The notes beneath the pieces are model-generated. The model did no database searches. It saw nothing but the letters and a program-made list of their open reading frames with translations, and had not been told where the DNA came from. Positions 9,791 through 18,965 of a DNA stretch of 53,494 bases are shown here, piece by piece. The number at the start of each line of letters is the position of its first letter. Position 1 is the stretch's first letter. Source of the DNA: Giesbergeria sp. (GTDB taxonomy: Bacteria; Pseudomonadota; Gammaproteobacteria; Burkholderiales; Burkholderiaceae_C). The stretch is from contig JAKLLE010000019.1 in the NCBI GenBank assembly GCA_023150295.1, forward strand, positions 1-53,494, read 5' to 3'. The position numbers and the translations under genes are program-made.

Positions 9791-10090
9791 ATGGCACTGA
9801 CACCCCAGGACATTGGCCGCATCGCCCATTTGGCGCGGCTCGAACTAGCACCCCAGGAAAGTGAGCGCATGCTTACACAACTGAATGGGTTTTTTGACAT
9901 CGTGGAACGCATGCGGGCTGTGGATACCCAGGGCCTGGAGCCGCTGGCCCACCCGGTGGCCGCGATCCAGGACATCGTCCTGCGCCTGCGCGAAGACGTG
10001 GCCAGCGAGCCCAACCAACGCGAAGCCAACCAGCAGAGCGCACCGGCCGTCGAGCGCGGCCTGTTCCTGGTGCCCAAAGTGATCGAGTGA
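9791..10090 (+). CDS. gatC: Asp-tRNA(Asn)/Glu-tRNA(Gln) amidotransferase subunit C
   Basis: This 99-residue subunit stabilises the GatA-GatB complex that amidates Glu-tRNA(Gln) and Asp-tRNA(Asn). It begins with the family motif [12 protein letters not shown] and carries [20 protein letters not shown] in the middle. It precedes gatA by 7 nt in the classic gatCAB order. No clear Shine-Dalgarno sequence is visible before the ATG. The upstream gap shared with mreB contains a GGATAAT at 9702-9708 that may be a -10 element. Confidence 0.95.
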   Translation: MALTPQDIGRIAHLARLELAPQESERMLTQLNGFFDIVERMRAVDTQGLEPLAHPVAAIQDIVLRLREDVASEPNQREANQQSAPAVERGLFLVPKVIE

Positions 10091-10097
10091 GCCCCGC

Positions 10098-11585
10098 ATG
10101 ACCCAACCCGCACTGCATGACCTGGGCGTGGCCCAGCTCGCCACCGAACTGCGCGAACGTCGCGTTTCCGCCGTCGAGGTGGCCCAGCATTTCCTGGCCC
10201 GAGCCAAAAACCACCAGCACCTTGGCGCCTTCGTAGCCCTCAACGAAGACGCCACCCTGGCCCAAGCCCGCGCCGCCGACGCGCAGCTGGCCGCTGGCAC
10301 CGGCGGGCCACTGGCAGGCCTGCCGATTGCGCACAAGGACATCTTCGTCACGCGCGACTTCCCCAGCACCGCAGGCTCCAAGATGCTGGCGGGCTACCAG
10401 TCGCCGTTCGACGCCACGGTGGTGGCGCGCCTGGCCCAGGCGGGCTGCGTGACCCTGGGCAAGCTCAACTGCGACGAATTCGCCATGGGTTCGGCCAACG
10501 AGAACTCCGCCGTGGCCCCCGTGGGCTTTGACGCCCCGGCCCCGGTGCGCAACCCCTGGGACACGACCCGCATCCCCGGCGGCTCATCGGGCGGCAGCGC
10601 CGTGGCCGTGGCCGCGCGCCTGGCGCCCGCTGTGACCGGCACCGACACGGGCGGGTCGATTCGCCAGCCGGCCAGCTTCTGCGGCATCACCGGCATCAAG
10701 CCCACCTACGGCCGCGCCAGCCGCTACGGCATGATCGCCTTCGCCTCCAGCCTGGACCAGGCCGGCCCCATGGCCCGCAGCGCCGAGGACTGCGCGCTGC
10801 TGCTGTCCGCCCTGTGCGGCCCCGACCCGGACCGCGACTCGACCAGTCTGGACATGCCCGCCGAGGATTACAGCCGCTCGCTGAACGACCCGCTCGACGG
10901 CCTGCGCATTGGCATCCCGGCCGAGTTTTTCGGCGAGGGCCTGGCCCCCGACGTGCGCGCCGCCGTCGATGGCGCGCTGAAGGAATACGAAAAGCTCGGC
11001 GCAAAGCTCGTGCCCATCAGCCTGCCGCGCACCGAGCTGTCGATCCCCGTCTACTACATCATCGCCCCGGCCGAGGCCTCGTCCAACCTCTCGCGCTTTG
11101 ACGGCGTGAAGTTCGGCCACCGCGCCAAGGACTACGGCGACCTGCTCGACATGTACAAGAAGACCCGCGCCGAGGGCTTCGGCGACGAGGTCAAGCGCCG
11201 CATCATGATCGGCGCCTACGTGCTGAGCCACGGCTACTACGACGCCTACTACCTGCAGGCGCAAAAAATCCGCCGCATGATCGCCGACGACTTCCAGAGC
11301 GCCTTCAAAGAGTGCGACCTGATCGCTGGCCCCGTGGCGCCCACCGTGGCCTGGAAGCTCGGCGAGCACGGCAGCGACCCGCTGGCCGACTACCTGGCCG
11401 ACATCTTCACCCTGCCCGCATCGCTGGCCGGCCTGCCCGGCATGAGCGTGCCCGCGGGCTTTGGCGAAGGCGGCATGCCCGTGGGCCTGCAGCTGATCGG
11501 CAATTACTTCAGCGAGGCGCGCCTGCTCAACGCGGCCCACCGCCTGCAGCAGGCCACGGATTTCCACCTGCGCAGCCCGCTCTGA
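10098..11585 (+). CDS. gatA: Asp-tRNA(Asn)/Glu-tRNA(Gln) amidotransferase subunit A
   Basis: This 495-residue amidase-signature enzyme hydrolyses glutamine and channels ammonia to GatB. The Lys-cisSer-Ser triad is visible: Lys80 in PIAHKDIF, Ser163 in the glycine/serine motif PGGSSGGSA, and Ser187 in [13 protein letters not shown]. The length is standard. The presence of gatCAB implies that this organism makes Gln-tRNA and/or Asn-tRNA by the indirect route. A repeat element fills the gap to gatB. Confidence 0.97.
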   Translation: MTQPALHDLGVAQLATELRERRVSAVEVAQHFLARAKNHQHLGAFVALNEDATLAQARAADAQLAAGTGGPLAGLPIAHKDIFVTRDFPSTAGSKMLAGYQSPFDATVVARLAQAGCVTLGKLNCDEFAMGSANENSAVAPVGFDAPAPVRNPWDTTRIPGGSSGGSAVAVAARLAPAVTGTDTGGSIRQPASFCGITGIKPTYGRASRYGMIAFASSLDQAGPMARSAEDCALLLSALCGPDPDRDSTSLDMPAEDYSRSLNDPLDGLRIGIPAEFFGEGLAPDVRAAVDGALKEYEKLGAKLVPISLPRTELSIPVYYIIAPAEASSNLSRFDGVKFGHRAKDYGDLLDMYKKTRAEGFGDEVKRRIMIGAYVLSHGYYDAYYLQAQKIRRMIADDFQSAFKECDLIAGPVAPTVAWKLGEHGSDPLADYLADIFTLPASLAGLPGMSVPAGFGEGGMPVGLQLIGNYFSEARLLNAAHRLQQATDFHLRSPL

Positions 11586-11589
11586 AAAC

Positions 11590-11683
11590 CATAGCTGTCG
11601 GCGCTTGATAGCAAACGAAATCAGCATCAAATCATGCTGAAACCCAGGTAAATCAAGCGCGAACAGCTCCTCTTTTTGATAGC
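11590..11683. repeat. Dispersed Comamonadaceae-type repeat, copy R1 (two facing half elements)
   Basis: This stretch fills most of the gatA-gatB gap. It contains a 17-bp inverted repeat (11593-11609 with 11652-11668, two mismatches) built from the core ATAGCTG..GCGCTTGAT, and ends with CTTTTTGATAGC. Both outer parts match the repeat family seen eight more times in the window, but here two half copies face each other around an AT-richer centre. It separates the coding regions by 113 nt. Confidence 0.6.
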
Positions 11684-11698
11684 CAAGGACAGCTCTCC

Positions 11699-13147
11699 AT
11701 GTCTGCGAAACTGATCCACGGGTACGAAGTCGTCATCGGCTTCGAGACCCACACCCAGCTGGCCACGCACAGCAAGATTTTCAGCCGCGCCAGCACCGCC
11801 TTTGGCGCCGAGCCCAACACCCAGGCCTGCGCCGTGGATCTGGCCCTGCCGGGCACCCTGCCGGTGATGAACCGCGAGGCCGTGGCCTGCGCTATCAAAT
11901 TGGGATTGGCTCTAGGCTCCCACATTGCGCCCAAGAGCATTTTTGCGCGCAAAAACTACTTCTACCCCGACCTGCCCAAGGGTTACCAGATCAGCCAGTT
12001 CGAGATCCCGGTGGTGCAGGGCGGCGAGGTGAGCTTTTACCTGGGCGACGAGAAGAAGACCGTGCGCCTGGTGCGTGCGCACCTGGAGGAAGACGCGGGC
12101 AAGTCGCTGCACGAAGAGTTCCACGGCCAGAGCGGCATCGACCTGAACCGCGCGGGCACACCGCTGCTGGAGATCGTGACCGAGCCCGACATGCGCAGCA
12201 CCGAGGAGGCCGTGGCCTACGCCAAGGAACTGCACAAGATCGTTGCCTGGATCGGCATCTGCGACGGCAATATGCAGGAAGGGAGCTTTCGCTGCGACGC
12301 CAACGTGTCCGTGCGCAAACCCGGCCAGCCGCTGGGCACGCGGCGCGAGATCAAGAACCTCAACAGCTTCAAGTTCATGCAGCAGGCGATCGACTACGAG
12401 ACCCGCTGGCAGATCGAGGAGCTGGAGGATGGCCGCGCCATCGAGCAGGCCACGGTGCTGTTCAACCCCGACACGGGCGAGACGCGCGCCATGCGCACCA
12501 AGGAAGACGCGGCCGACTACCGCTACTTCCCCGACCCCGACCTGCCGCCGCTGGTGATCGCTCCCGAGTGGGTGGAGTCCACGCGCGCGCAGATGCCCGA
12601 GCTGCCCCGCGCCATGGCCGCACGCTTCGTGCAGGACTACGGCCTGCCCGAATACGACGCCACCACGCTCACGCAGAGCAAGGCCATGGCAGCGTACTTT
12701 GAAGCCGCCGCCCAGGCCAGCGGCCAGGCCAAGCTGGCCAGCAACTGGATCATGGGCGAGGTATCGCGGCGCCTGAACAGTGAGGAAACCGGCATCGAGA
12801 ACGCCAAGGTCGGCAGCGCAGCACTGGCCGCGCTGATCCAGCGCATCAGCGACGGCACCATCAGCAACAACGCGGCACGCCAGGTGTTCGATGCGCTGTG
12901 GAACGGCGAAGGCAGCGAGGTCGATGCCGTGATCGAGGCCAAAGGCCTCAAGCAGATAAATGACAGCGGCGCGCTGGAAAAGATCATCGACGAAGTGATC
13001 GCCGCCAACCCCGACAACGTGGCGCAGTTCAAGGCGGGCAAGGACAAGGCCTTCAACGCGCTGGTGGGCCAGATCATGAAAGCCAGCAAGGGCAAGGCCA
13101 ACCCGGCCCAGGTCAACGAGCTGCTGCGCAAGCGCCTGGAAGGCTGA
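11699..13147 (+). CDS. gatB: Asp-tRNA(Asn)/Glu-tRNA(Gln) amidotransferase subunit B
   Basis: This 482-residue subunit phosphorylates and amidates the mischarged tRNA. It starts with the family's [16 protein letters not shown] and contains [46 protein letters not shown] and the C-terminal GatB/Yqey tail domain ([15 protein letters not shown]). The length is normal. One short stretch around 11889-11926 uses AT-rich codons (TTG, GGA, CTA) unlike the rest of the gene, although the encoded IKLGLALGS is family-conserved. Confidence 0.97.
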   Translation: MSAKLIHGYEVVIGFETHTQLATHSKIFSRASTAFGAEPNTQACAVDLALPGTLPVMNREAVACAIKLGLALGSHIAPKSIFARKNYFYPDLPKGYQISQFEIPVVQGGEVSFYLGDEKKTVRLVRAHLEEDAGKSLHEEFHGQSGIDLNRAGTPLLEIVTEPDMRSTEEAVAYAKELHKIVAWIGICDGNMQEGSFRCDANVSVRKPGQPLGTRREIKNLNSFKFMQQAIDYETRWQIEELEDGRAIEQATVLFNPDTGETRAMRTKEDAADYRYFPDPDLPPLVIAPEWVESTRAQMPELPRAMAARFVQDYGLPEYDATTLTQSKAMAAYFEAAAQASGQAKLASNWIMGEVSRRLNSEETGIENAKVGSAALAALIQRISDGTISNNAARQVFDALWNGEGSEVDAVIEAKGLKQINDSGALEKIIDEVIAANPDNVAQFKAGKDKAFNALVGQIMKASKGKANPAQVNELLRKRLEG

Positions 13148-13195
13148 AAACGATAGGGAGGGGCGAGGGCGGCAGTACGAGCCCCGCCCAAGGGC

Positions 13196-13885
13196 TCAGC
13201 GCGAAGCTGCGGGCACCGTGGCGTTAGCGGCCTGAGCGGGCGCCACCCGACCGGCCCACAACTCCTTGAGCTGCACCAGCTCGGCATCAAAGCGCTGGTG
13301 CACGCGGCGCTTTTCCTGATCCTGCCCAGCAATGAAGCGCTGCTGCTCGGCCATGTCCTCGGTGTTTTCGAGCAACTGGCGCTGCAGGTTCATGGGCGCC
13401 TTGACGGGATCCTTGCGGTAGAACTCCATCTCCACGTCGATCTTCTTGCGCCGCTCCTGCAGCTCGGCAATGCGCTTCTTGGCCGTGGCCGTGACCTCAT
13501 CGACATGGGTGATGGCGGCGGCGCGCTCGGCGTCGTGGGCGGCCTTGTCGGGGTAGCGCGCCAGCAGCACGCGCTCGCGGCGGCGCTCCTCGGCAATACG
13601 GTTGCGCTCTTCCATGTCCTTGCGCCGCTGCACTTCCAGGGCTTCGCGCTCGTGCTCGGTGAGCGTGGGGCCGATCACACGGCGCACGGTGCCAGTGGGC
13701 CCCAGTTCACGCTGCTCGCGGTCTATGCATTCGGGGATGGGGCGATCCGAGGTCAGGCGCCTGCCATTCTTGTCCACGCAGGAGTAAATACCCGCCGCAG
13801 GCGCTCCCTGCTGCGCCGATGCAGCAAGGCCCAAGGTCGCCAGCAGCAGGCCCGCAACCGTAGAACACCCGCAAAGAACCTTCAA
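13196..13885 (-). CDS. DUF4124-domain exported protein with coiled coil
   Basis: This protein of about 229 residues has unknown function. A signal peptide (about residues 1-24) is followed by the DUF4124 signature IYSCVDKNGRRLTSDRPIPEC, given here as IYSCVDKNGRR then LTSDRPIPEC. Then comes a long charged coiled coil rich in Glu, Arg and Lys (about 75-205). The TTG at 13885 is preferred because AAGGA lies 7 nt before it, overlapping the end of pyrE, and it opens the signal peptide directly. An ATG at 13939 inside pyrE would add 18 residues before the signal. Co-transcribed with pyrE. Confidence 0.75.
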   Translation of the reverse strand: MKVLCGCSTVAGLLLATLGLAASAQQGAPAAGIYSCVDKNGRRLTSDRPIPECIDREQRELGPTGTVRRVIGPTLTEHEREALEVQRRKDMEERNRIAEERRRERVLLARYPDKAAHDAERAAAITHVDEVTATAKKRIAELQERRKKIDVEMEFYRKDPVKAPMNLQRQLLENTEDMAEQQRFIAGQDQEKRRVHQRFDAELVQLKELWAGRVAPAQAANATVPAASR

Positions 13886-13889
13886 TGCA

Positions 13890-14588
13890 TCATCCTTGGT
13901 GGACACCGTAACGCTGGCGGTAGGCCAACACCCTTTCATGGTGGGGAGTCATCTCGCCCCCGCCATGGTTTGATAGGTAAAGCAATAAGTCTGCCAGTGT
14001 AGCGATAGCGCAGACCTTCAGTCCCAGCTGCTCGCGCACATACTGCACGGCACTGTAGGGCACATCGTTGCCATTCTCGGTGGCTTTTTCCTGGCGGTCT
14101 AGCGCAATCGCCACGGCATGGGGTGTGGCGCCTGCACTGCGAATCAGGGCGATGGATTCGCGCGCTGCCGTTCCGGCCGACATCACATCGTCCACGATCA
14201 GCACGCGCCCGCGCAGCGGCGCGCCCACCAGCATGCCGCCCTCGCCGTGGTCCTTGGCTTCCTTGCGGTTGTAGGCAAAGGGCACATTGCGGCCCAGGCG
14301 CGCCAGCTCCACCGCCACGGTGGCGGCCAGCGGAATGCCCTTGTAGGCCGGGCCGAACACCATGTCGAACTCGATGCCGCTGGCCAGCAGGGCTTTTGCA
14401 TAGAATTGCGCGAGGCGGCCCAGCTTGCCGCCATCATCGAACAGCCCGGCGTTGAAAAAATACGGGCTCATGCGGCCCGCCTTGGTTTTGAACTCGCCAA
14501 ACCGCAGAACGCCGGACTCCACGGCAAACTGCACAAAATCCTGCGCCAGACCGTCGTCCAAACCGGTGGGCGTGCCTTGATCGACCAT
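13890..14588 (-). CDS. pyrE: Orotate phosphoribosyltransferase
   Basis: This 232-residue enzyme adds ribose-5-phosphate from PRPP to orotate, giving OMP, in pyrimidine synthesis. The PRPP-binding motif VLIVDDVMSAGTAARE (about residues 131-146) is intact, and AYKGIPLAATVAVEL and the catalytic-loop region YNRKEAKDHGEGG are present. Family length is about 215-230. It is back-to-back with exonuclease III, with only 12 nt between start codons, so its promoter must lie inside that gene. Confidence 0.95.
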   Translation of the reverse strand: MVDQGTPTGLDDGLAQDFVQFAVESGVLRFGEFKTKAGRMSPYFFNAGLFDDGGKLGRLAQFYAKALLASGIEFDMVFGPAYKGIPLAATVAVELARLGRNVPFAYNRKEAKDHGEGGMLVGAPLRGRVLIVDDVMSAGTAARESIALIRSAGATPHAVAIALDRQEKATENGNDVPYSAVQYVREQLGLKVCAIATLADLLLYLSNHGGGEMTPHHERVLAYRQRYGVHQG

Positions 14589-14600
14589 GGAGTGATTCCC

Positions 14601-15404
14601 TTGTTCCGTTTAACCAGCCTCAACCTCAACGGCATCCGCTCTGCCGCCACCAAGGGCGTGGAGCCCTGGATCGCCGCCACTGGCCCGGATTGTATTTGCG
14701 TGCAGGAAGTCAAGGCCCAGGCGGCCGACGTGCAAGGGCGCTTCGAGCAACTGGCGGGGCTGCAGGGCCACTTTCACTTTGCCCAAAAGAAGGGCTACTC
14801 TGGCGTGGGCGTCTACACGCGGCACGAGCCCAGCGACGTGATCGCAGGCTTTGGCAGCCCCGAGTTTGACGCCGAAGGCCGCTACCTGGAACTGCGTTTT
14901 GACACCCCCCAGCGCAAACTGTCCATCATCAGCGCGTACTTTCCCAGCGGCTCCTCGGGCGAAGATCGGCAGGAGGCCAAGTTCCGCTTTTTGGAGCAGT
15001 TCCACCCGCACCTCCTGCGCGCCAAAGGGCAGCGGGACTTCATCCTGTGCGGTGATGTGAACATCGCCCACCAGCAGATCGACCTGAAGAACTGGCGCAG
15101 CAACCAGAAGAACAGCGGCTTTTTGCCCGAAGAACGCGCCTGGATGACAAAGTTGTTGCACACAACTGACCCAGACGGTGGGCTGGTGGACGTTTACCGA
15201 CAGCTCCACCCCCACACCACCGACGAGGCCTACACTTGGTGGAGCAACCGGGGCCAGGCTTGGGCCAACAACGTGGGCTGGCGGTTGGACTACCACCTGG
15301 CGTCCCCCTGCCTGGCCGCCACGGCGCGCTCGGCCCAGGTGTACAAAGAGCAGCGCTTCAGCGACCATGCGCCGCTGACCATCGACTACGACTTTGCTCT
15401 GTAA
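14601..15404 (+). CDS. xth: Exodeoxyribonuclease III / AP endonuclease (ExoA/Xth family)
   Basis: This protein of about 267 residues belongs to the endonuclease/exonuclease/phosphatase fold and acts in base-excision repair. Family motifs are LNLNGIRSA at the N-terminus, CVQEVKAQ (metal-binding Glu), GDVNIAHQQIDLKNW, DYHLASP and the final SDHAPL (catalytic His). The frame is open 480 nt upstream through pyrE. TTG 14601 preceded by GGAG fits the usual FRLTSLNLNG N-terminus, and a GTG at 14592 is the alternative. Confidence 0.9.
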   Translation: MFRLTSLNLNGIRSAATKGVEPWIAATGPDCICVQEVKAQAADVQGRFEQLAGLQGHFHFAQKKGYSGVGVYTRHEPSDVIAGFGSPEFDAEGRYLELRFDTPQRKLSIISAYFPSGSSGEDRQEAKFRFLEQFHPHLLRAKGQRDFILCGDVNIAHQQIDLKNWRSNQKNSGFLPEERAWMTKLLHTTDPDGGLVDVYRQLHPHTTDEAYTWWSNRGQAWANNVGWRLDYHLASPCLAATARSAQVYKEQRFSDHAPLTIDYDFAL

Positions 15405-15469
15405 TCTGCCACTCCCTCCTGGTTGCATGTTGTAACCTGTAGGGCTGTATCCACCGACGGCCCCACGCC

Positions 15470-17422
15470 ATGGCAGACACCACCACGCAGGACAACGCCT
15501 CCAGCCAGTATTTCCAGCCCCGCAACACCGACGAGTTGTGGGACTTGGTGACCGCACCGCACCCCGGCGTGGGCAAGGCGCACCACCTGGGTGAGGCCTT
15601 GATCAATGCGGGCATGATCCAGCCCGTCGACCTGATGCAAAGCCTGAAGGCGCAGCAAGGGGAGCGCGACCGGGGGCGCCAGCGCCCCATTGGCCAAATT
15701 TTTGTGGAGCTGGGCCTGGTGTCGCAGGACCAATTGCGCCAGGCGATTGCCGCCTGGCTGGGCGAGTATGTGGTGCACCCCGGACACCTGCAGCCCGACC
15801 CGGTGGCCGTGGCGCTGGTGCCGCGCAGCGTGGCCGAGCGCGAGTCAGTACTGCCGCTGCTGGCCCGCGACGATGCGCTGGTGGTGCTGATGGCCGACCC
15901 CAGCGACCGCACCCTGCTCGACGAGCTGCGCTTTTTGAGCCAGCGGCGCCTGGTGCCGCTGCAGGCCGCACCCGGCACGCTGATGCCGGCCATTGCCAAG
16001 GCCTACAGCGTCCACACAGACCCGCCCAAGCCCGCCACTGCGGCGTCTCGCAACGGCAATGGCGGCGCCCCGCCGCCCGCAAGCGCAGCGCAACGCCCCA
16101 GTTCGCAGGAGCTGGTCAGCAACCTCAGCAGCATGGCCCCGGATTCCGACGCCGTGGCAACCGATGTGGTGACCGAGTCGGACAACACGCTGGTGCGGCT
16201 GATCAACTCCATCATTGACGAAGCCATTGCGCACCGTGCGTCGGACATCCACATCGAGACCGAACCCGCGCCCGGCAACGTGCGTGTGCGCCTGCGTATC
16301 GACGGCGATCTGGTGCCCTACCTGGAGCTGCCCGCACGTTTTCGCTATGCCATGGTGGCGCGCATCAAGATCATGGCGACCATGGACATTGCCGAGCACC
16401 GCAAACCGCAGGACGGCAAGATCGACTTCTCGCGCTTTGGTGGACCGCCGGTGGAGTTGCGCGTCGTCACGGTGCCCACCTCGCGCGGCCTGGAGGACGT
16501 GGTGCTGCGCCTGTTGGCCGGTGCCAAGCCGCTGCCGCTGGAGAACATCGGCCTGAACCCGTCCAACCTGCAGGCGCTGCGCGCCATGGTGCAGAAGCCC
16601 TACGGCCTGGTGCTGGTGGTAGGCCCCACGGGCTGCGGCAAAACCACCACGCTGCATTCGGTGGTTCGCGACCTCAACACCTCCAGCCGCAAGATCTGGA
16701 CGGCCGAAGACCCGATCGAGATCACCCAGAGCGGTCTGCGCCAGGTGCAGATGAACGCGCGCATCGGCTGGACCTTTGCGGCGGCCATGCGCACCTTTTT
16801 GCGCGCCGATCCTGACGTGATCATGATCGGCGAAATGCGCGACGAGGAGACCGCGCGCATCGCCATCGAGGCCTCGCTCACCGGCCACCTGGTGCTGTCC
16901 ACCCTGCACACCAATTCGGCGCCCGAGAGCATTGCGCGTCTGCTGGAAATCGGGCTGGACCCGTTCAACTTCTCGGACTCGCTGCTGGCCATCCTCGCCC
17001 AGCGCCTGGTGCGCCGCCTGTGCACCCAGTGCCGCCAGCCCCATGCCGCCGACAACGACACGCTGCAGGCCATGGCCTCGCAGTACCTGGAGAGCAGCGC
17101 CGCCAACAGCGCCGAAGCGCGCGATGCGCTCATCACCCGCTGGCGTAAAACCTACGGCAAGGAGGGCGGCGCCATCACGCTGTGGCGGCGCCAGGGCTGC
17201 GAGCAATGCGAGTCGCACGGCTACAAGGGCCGCATGGGCATCCACGAGCTGATGCTGAGCGACGAGCCCATCCGCCAGCACATCCGCCACCGCTCCTCGG
17301 CCACCGAAATCCGCCTTTCCGCACTGGCCGCAGGCATGCAGACGCTGCGCCAGGACGGCATCGAAAAAGTGCTTCAAGGCCTGACCGACATGTCCGAAGT
17401 GACGGCGGCCACCAACCTGTGA
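15470..17422 (+). CDS. GspE/PulE/PilB-type secretion ATPase
   Basis: This 650-residue protein is a hexameric ATPase of the type II secretion / type IV pilus family. It has an N-terminal MshEN/GspE_N-like region (about 40-190) and a low-complexity Ala/Pro linker (about 185-210). The ATPase core has Walker A GPTGCGKTTT (about 385), Asp box, Walker B DVIMIGEMRDEETA (about 448) and His box LSTLHTNSA. A C-terminal zinc site uses CTQC (about 516) and CEQC (about 577). No pilin, GspF or GspD genes are nearby, so its partner system is elsewhere or unknown. Confidence 0.9.
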   Translation: MADTTTQDNASSQYFQPRNTDELWDLVTAPHPGVGKAHHLGEALINAGMIQPVDLMQSLKAQQGERDRGRQRPIGQIFVELGLVSQDQLRQAIAAWLGEYVVHPGHLQPDPVAVALVPRSVAERESVLPLLARDDALVVLMADPSDRTLLDELRFLSQRRLVPLQAAPGTLMPAIAKAYSVHTDPPKPATAASRNGNGGAPPPASAAQRPSSQELVSNLSSMAPDSDAVATDVVTESDNTLVRLINSIIDEAIAHRASDIHIETEPAPGNVRVRLRIDGDLVPYLELPARFRYAMVARIKIMATMDIAEHRKPQDGKIDFSRFGGPPVELRVVTVPTSRGLEDVVLRLLAGAKPLPLENIGLNPSNLQALRAMVQKPYGLVLVVGPTGCGKTTTLHSVVRDLNTSSRKIWTAEDPIEITQSGLRQVQMNARIGWTFAAAMRTFLRADPDVIMIGEMRDEETARIAIEASLTGHLVLSTLHTNSAPESIARLLEIGLDPFNFSDSLLAILAQRLVRRLCTQCRQPHAADNDTLQAMASQYLESSAANSAEARDALITRWRKTYGKEGGAITLWRRQGCEQCESHGYKGRMGIHELMLSDEPIRQHIRHRSSATEIRLSALAAGMQTLRQDGIEKVLQGLTDMSEVTAATNL

Positions 17423-17440
17423 GCCGCGCGGCAACGCGCG

Positions 17441-17939
17441 CTATGCGGCCGAACCGCAGCGGTCCAGCGGCACCTGCAGGCCCACCTTGAGGCAGCCCAG
17501 CGCCACCGACGTGCGAAAGCGCCGCACGTTGTCGTCGCCGCCGAACAGGCGCCCTGTCAGCGCCTCGTAGTCGGCCATGGTCGAGGCGGTGATGACCAGC
17601 AGGTAGTCCGGCCTCGCCGGTGATGGCGTAGCACTGCTGCACCGCCGGTTCGTCGGCGATGCGCTGGCGCAGGCCGGCCGTGCGCAGCGGGTGTTCGTCG
17701 TGCACATGCACCTCCACCAGCAACGTGAGCGGGCGCCCCAGCAGGCTGGCGTCGAGTTGGGCTGCCTCGGCCCGCACCACCCCGCTCTCGCGCAGGCGCC
17801 GGATGCGCCGCTGCACGGCCGGGGCGGACAGGTGCACCGCCTGCGCGATCTCGCGCTGCGGCACGGTGTTGTCGCGCTGCAGGATGTCGAGGATGGCCAG
17901 GTCGAAGGCGTCGAGCTTCAGGGGATCGGCGGCAGGCAT
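17441..17939 (-). pseudogene. Lrp/AsnC-family transcriptional regulator, frameshifted
   Basis: The N-terminal half (from ATG 17939, LDAFDLAILDILQRDN, then the helix-turn-helix PQREIAQAVHLSAPAVQRRIRRL) and the C-terminal RAM domain (DYLLVITASTMADYEAL to the stop at 17441) are in different frames. Removing one base from the CC at 17608-17609 restores a continuous 165-residue protein with CYAITGEADYLLVI, a normal Lrp length and sequence. It is therefore either a recent inactivating insertion or a sequencing error. It is divergent from the RhtA-like exporter, the usual position of an exporter's regulator. Confidence 0.85.
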
Positions 17940-17998
17940 ATGTGAGCGAAAGTTGCGTGGCAGGCCCAGAAATAGAGCAGAAGACGCAAGGGTAGCGC

Positions 17999-18006
17999 AA
18001 TATATT
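17999..18006. promoter_or_regulatory. AT-rich palindrome in the lrp-rhtA divergent region
   Basis: AATATATT is a perfect palindrome within AAAATATATTGCG on the minus strand. It is the only AT-rich patch in the 73-nt divergent gap. It partly fits the degenerate Lrp consensus and contains a TATATT that could be the -10 of the exporter gene, only 6 nt before its ATG. Confidence 0.35.
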
Positions 18007-18012
18007 TTCTGC

Positions 18013-18924
18013 ATGTCGTCTTCTTTGCGTACCTCTCCGTTCATTCCGCTGCTGGCCATCTTCGGCTCGGTCACCTTCCTGGGCCTGGGCACCTCGTGGG
18101 CCAAGCACAGCCTGTTTCCATTGGTCGGTGCGCAGGGCACCACGGCCGTGCGCGTGGGCTTTTCGGCACTGCTGCTCCTGCTGCTGTGGCGTCCCTGGCG
18201 CTGGCGCCTCACGCGCGCAGACCTGCGCGCCATCGCCTGCTACGGAGCCGCGCTGGGTGGGATGAACCTCATGTTCTACCTGTCGCTGCAGACCCTGCCC
18301 TTTGGCGTGGCCGTGGCCATCGAGTTCTCCGGGCCGCTGGCGGTGGCTGTGCTGTCGTCGCGCCGGCCGCTGGACTTCGTCTGGGTGCTGCTGGCCGTGG
18401 CCGGGCTGGGCCTGCTGCTGCCGTTGGGGCACGACGTGAGCACGCTGGATCCGCTGGGCGTGGCCTACTCGCTGGTGGCGGCCGTGTGCTGGGCGACCTA
18501 CATCCTGTTCGGCAAGCGGGTCGGGCATTTGCATGCGGGCCTGTCGGTCTCGCTGGGCCTGACGGTGGCTGCGCTGGTGGTGCTGCCCGTGGGGTTGGCG
18601 CATTCCGGCATGGCATTGTTGTCCTGGCAAGTGCTGGCGGTGGGGCTGGGCGTGGCCGCCATCTCCAGCGCGGTGCCGATCTCGCTGGAAATGGTGGCGC
18701 TCAAGCGCCTGCCACCGCAGGCCTTCGGCATCATGATCAGCATGGAGCCCGCCGTGGCTGCCGTGCTGGCACTGGGGCTGCTGGACGAGCGCCTGAGCGT
18801 CATGCAGTGGCTTGCCATCGGGCTCATCGTGATGGCCTCGGTGGGTTGCGCCGCCACGGCGCGCACGGCGCCCCGGGAGGGCCGGCGCAGCGGCGCAGCC
18901 TCCGCGCCTACACTTGCGCCCTGA
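18013..18924 (+). CDS. rhtA: RhtA-like amino-acid exporter (EamA family)
   Basis: This 303-residue inner-membrane protein has ten predicted helices. It resembles E. coli RhtA (threonine/homoserine exporter) throughout: SLFPLVGAQGTTAVRVGF, YGAALGGMNLMFYLSLQTLP, AIEFSGPLAVAVLSSRRPLDFVW and LMVALKRLP-type segments are in the same order. The frame opens earlier, but ATG 18013 gives the RhtA-like N-terminus. No Shine-Dalgarno is visible and the likely -10 is adjacent, so the message may be leaderless. The damaged Lrp gene opposite was probably its regulator. Confidence 0.85.
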   Translation: MSSSLRTSPFIPLLAIFGSVTFLGLGTSWAKHSLFPLVGAQGTTAVRVGFSALLLLLLWRPWRWRLTRADLRAIACYGAALGGMNLMFYLSLQTLPFGVAVAIEFSGPLAVAVLSSRRPLDFVWVLLAVAGLGLLLPLGHDVSTLDPLGVAYSLVAAVCWATYILFGKRVGHLHAGLSVSLGLTVAALVVLPVGLAHSGMALLSWQVLAVGLGVAAISSAVPISLEMVALKRLPPQAFGIMISMEPAVAAVLALGLLDERLSVMQWLAIGLIVMASVGCAATARTAPREGRRSGAASAPTLAP

Positions 18925-18965
18925 GGCCGACCCACCGGCCGCTTGCAACCCTGTCTTCCGCCACC

